NCBI GenBank assembly: GCA_021811525.1
Contig: JAJZOK010000083.1
Location: 1 to 25,031 of the forward strand
Direction: 5' to 3'
Source of the DNA: Thermoplasmata archaeon
Lineage (GTDB): Archaea > Thermoplasmatota > Thermoplasmata > Thermoplasmatales > Thermoplasmataceae
DNA: 25,031 nucleotides
The notes beneath the pieces were generated by a model. It had not been told where the DNA came from. It saw only the letters and a program-made list of their open reading frames with translations, and did no database searches. A program made the position numbers and the translations under genes. Positions 8,482 through 15,028 of the stretch are shown one piece after another (the first letter of the stretch is position 1; each line of letters begins with the position of its first letter).

Positions 8482-9801
8482 TTACTGAGAACCAATGACA
8501 TTTCTCCTCTGGAATGTAGAGAAGACCCAGTCTGAAAGAACTTCCACCTTATTGCGGAATGTGCTGATCCTGATAAGGTGAATTAATCTCCAGGCTAACC
8601 ATGCACTGAATCCAGATAATATGAGGCCGCTGTGTAATTTGCAAAGTCCCTTGAATTTGCCAAGGGACAGCATTATTCCAGGGTCTTTGTAAACGAAAGG
8701 ATCGGTGTCTTCTCTTCCTCTAATCATTGCTGCAAGCCTTTTTCCTGCATATTTTCCCTCTTGTACTGCAGCTGCAGCAGTCTGTGGAACGAATTTTCCC
8801 TGTACTGTGGAAGCAATGAGTGCATTGTCTCCAATTACAGTGATATTCTCAAACCCAGGTACCCTCAGGAACCGGTCCACTATGATCCTGCCAGATTTTT
8901 TATTCACGTGGCTGCCTCCCAGCATAGCTGCCACAGGGTTACTCTTCACACCTGCAGTCCAGAATACGTTGCTAGTTCTGATCATGTTTCCATCATGAAG
9001 CAGCAATTCATCATCCGTCACCTTTGCAACTTTTGCATTAAGCAGCAGTTCAATTCCGGATTCCTTAAGGAAATTCTCAAGCCTGGATGAAAAATCGTCA
9101 CCCGTTCCTTTCATCAGGCGATCCTGTGCTTCTATCAGAACAACTCTTGGTGCAATGGCAGCCGCCCTGTAATCAAGCTGGAGATCATCCACGTATTCTT
9201 TCATAGATGCAGCCAGCTCAACACCTGAGGCACCACCTCCAATTATGACAAAATTGAGTTTACCATCCACGGAGCCAATCATGTATTCATCAGATACTGC
9301 ATCCTTGAACGACTTGAGTATCCTGTTCCTTATCAGTTCCCCGTCCTTGATTGTCTTCAAAGGTATTGCGTGCTCGGCTACACCCTCTATGCCAAAGTCA
9401 TTGTTCTCAGTCCCAAGTGCCATTACAAGATGGTCGTATTTTATTCTCCCGTGCCTGGTCACCACTTCATTCCCCTCTGGATTTACCTCCATGATTTCCT
9501 CTTCCAGAAACCTGAATCCGTGATCAGTGATATTGCAGCATACCGGTATGGATATGTGGTGTTCATAAACCTGGCCTGTTGCGACCTCATAGAGAAGAGG
9601 TGAAAATGTCAGGTAATTGGTGTGGTTCACCGCAATGAGTTCAGCATCGTCCCGGTTTTTGGTGGGCATTTTCCTGTTGAAGCTTTCCATGAATGCCGAA
9701 CCTGCAAAGCCAGTTCCTAGAACCACAATCTTTGTTTTGCCAACTTTGTCCTTCGTCTTATACCCATTTACAGACTTCATGGAACTCGCCTTCAATTTCA
9801 T
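8482..9801 (-). CDS. Type II NADH dehydrogenase (NDH-2-like FAD-dependent pyridine nucleotide-disulfide oxidoreductase family)
   Basis: Membrane-associated flavoprotein that passes electrons from NAD(P)H to quinone without pumping protons. The 439-residue product has the FAD-binding GTGFAG near residues 29-34, a conserved NYLTFSPLLYEVATG stretch, the second nucleotide-binding motif IIGGGASGVELA, the FWTAGVKSNP segment, and VIGDNA near the FAD ribityl contact. The last 70 residues contain hydrophobic and amphipathic helices (LHSGLILSGFSAWLAWRLIHLI) typical of NDH-2 membrane anchoring. Its ATG overlaps the TGA of the upstream hemerythrin gene (ATGA) with AAGGA just ahead, so the two are translationally coupled. 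Sulfide:quinone reductase is a related alternative, but its cysteine pattern is absent. Confidence 0.88.
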   Translation of the reverse strand: MKLKASSMKSVNGYKTKDKVGKTKIVVLGTGFAGSAFMESFNRKMPTKNRDDAELIAVNHTNYLTFSPLLYEVATGQVYEHHISIPVCCNITDHGFRFLEEEIMEVNPEGNEVVTRHGRIKYDHLVMALGTENNDFGIEGVAEHAIPLKTIKDGELIRNRILKSFKDAVSDEYMIGSVDGKLNFVIIGGGASGVELAASMKEYVDDLQLDYRAAAIAPRVVLIEAQDRLMKGTGDDFSSRLENFLKESGIELLLNAKVAKVTDDELLLHDGNMIRTSNVFWTAGVKSNPVAAMLGGSHVNKKSGRIIVDRFLRVPGFENITVIGDNALIASTVQGKFVPQTAAAAVQEGKYAGKRLAAMIRGREDTDPFVYKDPGIMLSLGKFKGLCKLHSGLILSGFSAWLAWRLIHLIRISTFRNKVEVLSDWVFSTFQRRNVIGSQ

Positions 9802-10214
9802 TCCTTGAGAAGGATAGATTTAGCTGCGGATTCCGCGAGCCTTAATGCCCTTTCTTCAAGGAGGACATGGTTTTCCAGGCTGGTCCACACGTTGTAAGCC
9901 CTCTTGTTCTTCGTGGCCGCTGCCAGTTCTGAAAGCCTGTGTACAGCCCTCTTTGCCTCTTCATGCTCTTCTTTCATCTGATCCAGCCTGGAGGAGAATG
10001 CCATTGCAATCTGCTTAATGTTCCCCGGTCTTGGCTCAAGGCCATCGACCTCCATATTCAGATAGTCCAGCAAAGGTACCACAAGATCCTCCTCGTTTCC
10101 AACGTGGTTCGTAAATATGCCAATTAGGTCCAGGAAAGTTGGTGAATTTTCACCATTCTCATTATCATACACATCCATGAAGTGCCCGTATTCTTCTTCT
10201 TTGAGGTTTTCCAT
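9798..10214 (-). CDS. Hemerythrin-like HHE-domain protein (upstream gene of NDH-2 operon)
   Basis: Four-helix-bundle protein of the hemerythrin HHE family, which bind a di-iron centre and interact with O2 or NO. The 138-residue product shows H37-x3-E41 (NHVGNE), H84 (KEEHEE) and H116-x3-E120 (ENHVLLE), the typical ligand spacing; the first His is uncertain (H11 is the only candidate), so the metal site may be atypical. The ATG at 10214 is chosen because AGGT lies 7 nt upstream; an ATG two codons earlier (10220) is too close to it. The open frame to 10355 encodes a Cys/Trp-rich stretch unlike the family. Its stop overlaps the NDH-2 start by 4 nt, making an oxygen- or NO-linked function with the respiratory enzyme plausible. 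Confidence 0.83.
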   Translation of the reverse strand: MENLKEEEYGHFMDVYDNENGENSPTFLDLIGIFTNHVGNEEDLVVPLLDYLNMEVDGLEPRPGNIKQIAMAFSSRLDQMKEEHEEAKRAVHRLSELAAATKNKRAYNVWTSLENHVLLEERALRLAESAAKSILLKE

Positions 10215-10236
10215 CTTCATTACCTGAAATGACAAT

Positions 10237-10299
10237 GGCGCTGAGAAGGATATGCGTATCCCCAAAAAACATAGGGATTGCAGCGCCTGATGCGCATAT
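10237..10299 (-). repeat. Interleaved inverted repeats in the leader of the hemerythrin-NDH-2 operon
   Basis: GGCGCTG (10237-10243) pairs with CAGCGCC (10281-10287), and ATATGCG (10250-10256) pairs with CGCATAT (10293-10299). The order A-B-A'-B' is that of a pseudoknot or of alternative foldings. Within it GGATA-TGCG-TATCC (10248-10261) is a third, competing hairpin. It may be a regulatory RNA structure or a protein-binding dyad. Confidence 0.4.
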
Positions 10300-10481
10300 A
10301 CTCTATTCCAGCTTAATCTTCCTATTTGGAAAATGTCACTGCGACATTGAAGCATATCTTAATCAAAATAATATATTTTATGATAAAAATTATCAACGAG
10401 CAGCTAATTTACTGGCTCCAAGAGAGATTTTAACAGCGAAAATTTATTTACCGCCAGGCATTTATTTTTGTGGCGACATGA

Positions 10482-11090
10482 ATGAAAGAGAAAATTCAAT
10501 CTGCACTAATAGTGGCATTCATCATTGTGGTCTTTTTCTCCAGCATAGGCTTTGTATTTGCTCAGAATAACAGCCAACAGAACTCAGGCTATTACCAGCT
10601 CAACCTTGTCATAGAGAAGCAAACCTCAACCTCAAATGCTTCCGGCGAAATTTACTCCTTCTACGTTCTCAGCAATGGCGTGCTGGAATCTTCCAATATT
10701 ATCAAGGTGCCATTTGGAAAGGAGGTCAGGATTTCCATAGTGAATTTTGATCCTGGAACCAGCCTGCCATTTGGTTCATCGGCAGAGAATGCCAGCGGTG
10801 TAGTTGGGGGAAGCATTCTCGCTAGCGACAGCGTGGCGCCTGGGACTTCCCAGCAGCTGTCATCAAAGTCCGCACAGTCTGTCAGTGAAATTCCAGCTCA
10901 GGATATTTCCCACACATTCACTACAAGCACAGGCCTCAATATTCCTATTTTCCCGCATTCAACAGAAGTTGCCTACACCTATTTCAATGCAGTTGGGAAT
11001 TATACGTGGGGATGCATGTGTGACTGCGGGGCCCTTTCCATGGACTCCGCCGGATCCATGACGGGTCAGTTAATAGTCCTCCCTCCATAA
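10482..11090 (+). CDS. Secreted cupredoxin-like (cytochrome oxidase subunit II-like) protein with CxCxCG motif
   Basis: The 202-residue product starts with a signal peptide or anchor (MKEKIQSALIVAFIIVVFFSS, ending near FVFAQNN), so it acts outside the membrane. The C-terminal third has a cupredoxin pattern: H144 in ISHTF, then a beta-strand region, then GNYTWGCMCDCGALSMDSAG and SMTGQLIV at the end. This resembles the copper site of COX II/sulfocyanin-type proteins, with Cys and Met ligands in the C-terminal loop. Candidate ligands are H144, C178/C180/C182, and M187 or M193. The usual C-terminal-loop histidine is missing and three closely spaced cysteines replace the normal one or two. It begins a plus-strand cluster divergent from the hemerythrin-NDH-2 pair. 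An electron-transfer or copper-dependent NO/O2 role is likely; the family call is moderate. Confidence 0.72.
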   Translation: MKEKIQSALIVAFIIVVFFSSIGFVFAQNNSQQNSGYYQLNLVIEKQTSTSNASGEIYSFYVLSNGVLESSNIIKVPFGKEVRISIVNFDPGTSLPFGSSAENASGVVGGSILASDSVAPGTSQQLSSKSAQSVSEIPAQDISHTFTTSTGLNIPIFPHSTEVAYTYFNAVGNYTWGCMCDCGALSMDSAGSMTGQLIVLPP

Positions 11091-11106
11091 TGGAATTTAA
11101 GCCATC

Positions 11107-11148
11107 GCCTGCTCCAAGACCCCAGTAGGATGCATAGCCTGAGCAGGC
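11107..11148. repeat. 8-bp perfect inverted repeat (26-nt loop)
   Basis: GCCTGCTC (11107-11114) and GAGCAGGC (11141-11148) flank a 26-nt loop just past the cupredoxin stop codon at 11090. It is immediately followed by the palindrome CCTAAATTTTTAGG (11151-11164). It may be a transcription terminator for the cupredoxin gene or part of a mobile-element remnant. Confidence 0.45.
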
Positions 11149-11155
11149 AACCTAA

Positions 11156-11262
11156 ATTTTTAGGGAAGACAGTTATGCATCCATAGGGATAGAAGCATCA
11201 CGTCTCACAACTTTTCCAGCCCTGAAGTCAGGGGGAGATTTCTCCAATCCCCACCCTACATA
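11156..11262 (+). pseudogene. Possible remnant of an IS200/IS605 (TnpB) 3' end
   Basis: An open stretch without a start codon encodes about 35 residues ending in EASRLTTFPALKSGG and then NPHPT-stop, which resembles the non-conserved C-terminal tails of archaeal TnpB proteins. It contains two adjoining hairpins: CCCTGAAGTCAGGG (11220-11233) and GGAGATTTCTCC (11234-11245). Subterminal hairpins are typical of IS200/IS605 ends. The rest of the element is absent. This is recognition by eye only; ordinary leader structure is the alternative. Confidence 0.3.
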
Positions 11263-11307
11263 GTATATGCAGGGATTGCCTGCTCGGTTGCCTCCCTTGC
11301 CATTGGC

Positions 11308-12420
11308 TTGGTCATAGGCATATCTGCGCTTGCTGAAAACAATGGTTATGCCATAAATAGCGCAGCAGCGCAGGAGATTTTCTTTCATCCTGATCTCATG
11401 GTATTTGGCGCAATTGGAGGTCTCTTAATAACAGAGAAACTGGAGCTCATGGAGAAATTCAAATTGTTCGGGAAATTCAGGATATCTCGCCTGACAGTTC
11501 TGTTTTTATTTTCAGGCGTCTTCCTGGCAGCATTCGGGATGTCCATTGGCAACCCTGATTCGAGATACCTGGGGCTTCTGCTGGTCTTCACCGCCTCTGT
11601 CCTATTCTTTTACTACATGACAAGCGGAAAGAACCCTGGGATGGCTCAAACCAAGGATGTTTTCGGGGCGGCAGTTTTTGCACTTGCCCTCTCGGCATTG
11701 GCCAATGTCAACCGTTTCATAACAGATAGCACAGAGCTGTCATACCTTGTTCTCCTGTTTCCAGTCATTTACATCATGGCAGAGAGAATTGAACTGGGGT
11801 TTGTCAGTGGAATGAAACCTTCCCTGATCAGGCTCATGGCAATACTGTCATGGTTTTCCGTCACAACTGCCTTTGGCTCAGCGGAACTCAATACAGGCAT
11901 GATTGCGAGAATTTTAATGGGAGTATCTATCGCACCCGTACTTTCCATGATTGTATGCACCATGATATACGACCCAACTTTCCGGAAACTGCGGAAGAAG
12001 AGCAAGCTGCAGTCATTCATGCAGAAGGGCATCATCATCTCCTTCATCTGGCTTTTTCTGGGGCTTGCATTATTCCTGCTTCAAATCATGCTTGGGCATG
12101 GCTTCCTGGATCCAGCTGCCCATTCAATAGCCCTCGGTTTCATCGGAACTTTCATTGTATCACACAGCCCCATAATATTTCCACTTACACTGAAGAAAAG
12201 AGCAAACCCGGAAAATGTTACCTTCCTTCCCATGGTAGTAATCACAATTGCAAATTCCATGAGAATACTTGGTGATCTGACAATTTCAGTATCATCATAC
12301 TCCAGCATGGTTTCCTACGCATCCGGATATATGATCATCGTTGCAATACTGTCTTTTGCCTATAACCTGAAACGCATTATGCCCTCGCATTCTTCCGGCC
12401 ACCACGCTGCAACAGCATAA
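11308..12420 (+). CDS. Polytopic membrane protein, NnrS-like (heme/copper, NO-related) candidate
   Basis: The 370-residue product has about 9-10 hydrophobic segments. H27 in IFFHPDLMVFGAIGGLLITE and H272/H286 in AAHSIALGFIGTFIVSHSPII sit at helix starts, the arrangement expected of NnrS-type proteins, which bind heme and copper and occur in nitric-oxide response regulons. The assignment is by pattern and context, not by a clear signature. The 5' end is problematic: 11308 is TTG with no SD and cuts into a hydrophobic helix that continues upstream in the same frame (IVYAGIACSVASLAIGL). The frame is open to 11164 without ATG or GTG, so the gene may be 5'-altered or use an unusual start. A DUF2249-cupin gene follows after 64 nt. 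Confidence 0.7.
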   Translation: MVIGISALAENNGYAINSAAAQEIFFHPDLMVFGAIGGLLITEKLELMEKFKLFGKFRISRLTVLFLFSGVFLAAFGMSIGNPDSRYLGLLLVFTASVLFFYYMTSGKNPGMAQTKDVFGAAVFALALSALANVNRFITDSTELSYLVLLFPVIYIMAERIELGFVSGMKPSLIRLMAILSWFSVTTAFGSAELNTGMIARILMGVSIAPVLSMIVCTMIYDPTFRKLRKKSKLQSFMQKGIIISFIWLFLGLALFLLQIMLGHGFLDPAAHSIALGFIGTFIVSHSPIIFPLTLKKRANPENVTFLPMVVITIANSMRILGDLTISVSSYSSMVSYASGYMIIVAILSFAYNLKRIMPSHSSGHHAATA

Positions 12421-12432
12421 TTCCACTGTTTG

Positions 12433-12452
12433 TCCCCTAAAAATACAGGGGA
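12433..12452 (+). terminator. Stem-loop between the NnrS-like and DUF2249-cupin genes
   Basis: TCCCCT and AGGGGA form a perfect 6-bp stem with an 8-nt A-rich loop (AAAAATAC), 12 nt after the stop codon. It could be a terminator or an mRNA processing/stability element. The loop CTAAAAATAC could also serve as a TATA box for the next gene. Confidence 0.4.
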
Positions 12453-12484
12453 TTTGTTGATGCCTTCATTCCAATAGTACAACC

Positions 12485-13117
12485 ATGGAATCTCAAAAAG
12501 AAACGGAGAATCTCATAGATGCCACAGAACTCCCTCCACAGGAGAGGCATTACAGAATATTTGAAAAATTCATGAGCCTGAAACCTGGGGAAGTGCTCCA
12601 GGTTATTGCAGGGCATGAGCCGGCACACCTGCTGCAGCACATGGCCCATGAGGGCCTGCCTGTGGATGCAGATGCATACTACTCACAACCAAATTCAGAC
12701 GGGACCTATTCAGGATTCTTTACAAGGATAGATTCCGCAGATGGAAACAGCAGGGTAAAAATAACCAGCTTTGACCGGGAAAGGAGATTTTCAGAGAAGC
12801 AGTTCAATCCCATAGGCATATACTCAGGAAAAAGCTACAAAGTTGTCTTGACCTACATTAAGGCGGGCCAGTTCATACCAGTGCATTCTCCAGGCACCGA
12901 TCTTGTTTTTGCAGTGTTCAGGGGAACCGGAACTGGGATATTTGGAGACAGGGAGGAACGCCTTGTTCCGGGGTCAGTCGTGGTGATACCGGGTGGAGAG
13001 AAAAGGGGAATTAGGGCCACTACAGACATGGAAGGGTTGCACATAGTATCCCCAATTCCTGATGAAAGCGATCATGTGGAAGTATTCGAGAAGCTATCCG
13101 GAGGGAGGTTCCAGTGA
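12485..13117 (+). CDS. DUF2249-cupin fusion protein
   Basis: The 210-residue product joins two domains. Residues about 10-62 (DATELPPQERHYRIFEKF, then LKPGEVLQVIAGHEPAHLLQHM) match the DUF2249 pattern, a small TusA-like domain commonly found with hemerythrins and NO-response genes; its conserved D/E-H-x-P element is visible as GHEP. Residues about 115-200 form a cupin barrel with GQFIPVHSPGTDLVFAVFRGTG, VPGSVVVIPGG and a C-terminal GLHIVSP strand, with H134 and H185 as possible metal ligands. No membrane segment is seen, so it is cytoplasmic. Its stop codon overlaps the GTG start of the next gene (GTGA), so the two are coupled. A metal- or NO-sensing role is inference. Confidence 0.82.
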   Translation: MESQKETENLIDATELPPQERHYRIFEKFMSLKPGEVLQVIAGHEPAHLLQHMAHEGLPVDADAYYSQPNSDGTYSGFFTRIDSADGNSRVKITSFDRERRFSEKQFNPIGIYSGKSYKVVLTYIKAGQFIPVHSPGTDLVFAVFRGTGTGIFGDREERLVPGSVVVIPGGEKRGIRATTDMEGLHIVSPIPDESDHVEVFEKLSGGRFQ

Positions 13118-13617
13118 TTGCCCACAATGCCAGGGATCCCAATGCCAATTCACACTACTTTGCAGGCAGGAGGTCTCTGGGCGTCGATTCCAGCCTGGTT
13201 TTAAGATTCATTGCAACTAGTTTTGCATACCTGCTTGCGGGTTTGATCTTCTTCCTCATAGCAATGCTTGGTCTCCTTAGTATTGAAAGGGATGCAATTT
13301 TTGTACTCTGGCTTTTTGGTTTTGTGGCCATGATCATATTCGGCCTTTCCTACATGTTTTCTTCTGGTCTTTCCAGAAGCAGTGCGCTTATGAACAGTAC
13401 GGTGAAGAAAGAATACGCTCTCCTCAACATTGGGGTAATTGCATTTTTCCTTGGTTTCTCAGGGACATTACCAGTCCCATATGGAAAACCTGTTGCACTG
13501 TTTGGGCTGCTTGCAATCATCATATCAGTTTCCCTGCACCTGATGAATCTGGTGCTTGTAGCTACAACAAGGAAAACCACGAATGTTGAGAAACAGACCT
13601 TTCAGGACAATTACTGA
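13114..13617 (+). CDS. Four-helix membrane protein, distantly like heme-copper-oxidase-I-like small proteins
   Basis: The 167-residue product starts at a GTG overlapping the upstream stop codon (GTGA). It has four hydrophobic segments, at about residues 30-55, 62-84, 101-118 and 127-150. The order FAYLLAGLIFFLIAMLGLL, then LFGFVAMIIFGLSYMF, resembles small archaeal membrane proteins related to cytochrome-oxidase subunit I, which read HLLGFVGMMIFGVxYH at this place. Here both heme-ligand histidines are missing (VLWLF and SYMF), leaving only H142 in the last helix. It may therefore be a structural partner of the NnrS-like protein rather than a heme carrier. The membrane call is firm; the family resemblance is tentative. 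Confidence 0.75.
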   Translation: MIAHNARDPNANSHYFAGRRSLGVDSSLVLRFIATSFAYLLAGLIFFLIAMLGLLSIERDAIFVLWLFGFVAMIIFGLSYMFSSGLSRSSALMNSTVKKEYALLNIGVIAFFLGFSGTLPVPYGKPVALFGLLAIIISVSLHLMNLVLVATTRKTTNVEKQTFQDNY

Positions 13618-13755
13618 TCTGTTTCCAAAATTTCCATTTTTTCCACTACTTTCTTCCAGTAACACAGATCCTGATGCTTATTTTTCCTGTGCCTGGAAAC
13701 TGATCCCAACATATTACGGGATAACCAAGAATAGTCTCTCCTCAATGTATATATC

Positions 13756-14223
13756 ATGATAGAAACACACAGCATTCTGGATCACGAACATGAAATGTTG
13801 CTTGAAGAACTTGATGAAGTTTCCCGCAGAAATGGGAGGATTGGACAGCTTTACTCAGAAGTCCTAGGCCTGTTCAAGCCACACCTTGCAGAGGAGAAGG
13901 AAACCATTGTTCCCCTGCTGAAGTACAACAAAGACAGGCTTGAGGAGTTCGAAAACAAAGATGTGGAAAACCTTAAGCAGGCATCCGCCAGATTTGAAAG
14001 CCACTTTGACAGGATGATCAGTGAACACAGGGAAATTTCCAGGAAGCTTAACGAGATCCTAGATGAATTGCGAACCGACCCTGACGAGGGTGCATTGCAT
14101 CTTGCCCATGAACTCATACACCATGTGGAGCTTGAGGAGGAAATCCTTTATCCTGCAGCTTTTGCAGCCGGCGATCTCATAGAATTCGAGAGGGAACTTC
14201 TCGGCCAGAAGATAAAATACTGA
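13756..14223 (+). CDS. Hemerythrin-like HHE-domain protein (second copy)
   Basis: A 155-residue four-helix protein of the hemerythrin HHE family. Likely di-iron ligands are H10 or H12 (LDHEHE), H43-x3-E47 (PHLAEE), H91 (SEHREI), and H122/H123 with E127 (IHHVELEE), a more complete set than in the copy at 9798-10214. Related short HHE proteins act in NO or O2 binding and in repair of iron centres. The ATG at 13756 is preceded by an AT-rich GTATATATC but no clear SD; promoter spacing is not convincing. The gene closes the plus-strand cluster that includes the DUF2249-cupin and NnrS-like genes, and ends against the convergent Bat-type regulator. Confidence 0.88.
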   Translation: MIETHSILDHEHEMLLEELDEVSRRNGRIGQLYSEVLGLFKPHLAEEKETIVPLLKYNKDRLEEFENKDVENLKQASARFESHFDRMISEHREISRKLNEILDELRTDPDEGALHLAHELIHHVELEEEILYPAAFAAGDLIEFERELLGQKIKY

Positions 14224-14228
14224 TAACT

Positions 14229-14257
14229 GGAGGTTTCAGCCACTGGCTGAAATCTCC
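14229..14257. terminator. Strong stem-loop between convergent genes
   Basis: GGAGGTTTCAGCCA and TGGCTGAAATCTCC form a 14-bp stem with one G-T pair and a one-base formal spacer, between the hemerythrin stop (14223) and the regulator stop (14259). T-rich sequence follows on the plus strand. Best read as a bidirectional terminator; hairpins of this form also occur at IS200/IS605 ends. Confidence 0.6.
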
Positions 14258-14886
14258 TATTCCTCTTTCTTTTTAAAATAGGATGAAATAATGTTTTTTT
14301 CTGCTCGACGCAGTATCTCGGCAAGCGTCACGTAAGATACATTCAGCCTCTTTGACAGGCCCTCTAGATTTACCTTCTTCGGATAATCGAAGAAGCCCAG
14401 TTCTAAAGCAGTTTTTACCACAAACTCCTGCCTTGCTGTAATGTCACTCCTCTTTGACAGGGATCGTTTCATTAGCAGCTCAAATTTCACGCCGTCAACC
14501 TTAAGCCGGTCTAGGAAGCCGCTTACAGTTGTTTCATCGGGTACAAGCCACTTCATTCTTATGTCACCTGAATCATTGGAATAAGCCTCCGTAAGGAAAA
14601 GATCCCACTTCAGTATTGACTTGCATACAGCACACTCGTGTGCGTTGACAATTGCAGTGGCATGGGTGTCATCCACAATGGTGAGATTGTTCCTGTCAAC
14701 CATGTTCCTGTCCTGCATCTCTGTTGAGATGCCTTCAATTTTTCCGGAGGGCAAAAAAATCTCAAGCAGATCCTTGACTCCCTCGCCGCTCATCCTTATG
14801 TCCCGGATTCTTATGCTTGCAGAATGGGTTTCTACAAGGTCTTTTATCCATGCCACCGGTTCCTTGAATTCTATCTCAACCTCCAT
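14257..14886 (-). CDS. Bacterio-opsin activator (Bat/HTH_10)-type transcriptional regulator
   Basis: The C-terminal 55 residues (VVKTALELGFFDYPKKVNLE, then LSKRLNVSYVTLAEILRRAEKNII) match the HTH_10 domain of archaeal Bat-like regulators: a helix-turn-helix with the GFFDYPR-type linker. Residues 1-150 form a ligand-sensing or dimerisation region common in the family, with a C-x2-C at about residues 86-89 (CAVCKS) that could bind metal or respond to redox. ATG at 14886 is preferred over the TTG one codon earlier. A box TTTATGAA lies about 36 nt upstream. Bat-type regulators in haloarchaea respond to oxygen and redox conditions, and this one borders the hemerythrin/cupin cluster, so it is a good candidate for its regulator; that is inference. 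Confidence 0.86.
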   Translation of the reverse strand: MEVEIEFKEPVAWIKDLVETHSASIRIRDIRMSGEGVKDLLEIFLPSGKIEGISTEMQDRNMVDRNNLTIVDDTHATAIVNAHECAVCKSILKWDLFLTEAYSNDSGDIRMKWLVPDETTVSGFLDRLKVDGVKFELLMKRSLSKRSDITARQEFVVKTALELGFFDYPKKVNLEGLSKRLNVSYVTLAEILRRAEKNIISSYFKKKEE

Positions 14887-15028
14887 CAAGGATATCTACT
14901 GACAAATTCTGCATGGTTCATAAACAAATTGTATCTGTCAGAGAAATTCACAGGAGTCAAGATACTATTTCTTCTCCTATGGTGGCAATTTCGACCCTTG
15001 GAGCTCCCGCCTTTATGCTCAAAGGGGC

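Noticed and set aside
10215..10355. N-terminal extension of the first hemerythrin frame by 47 codons
   Set aside because: The extra peptide is unlike HHE proteins and covers the leader with inverted repeats; AGGT spacing supports 10214.
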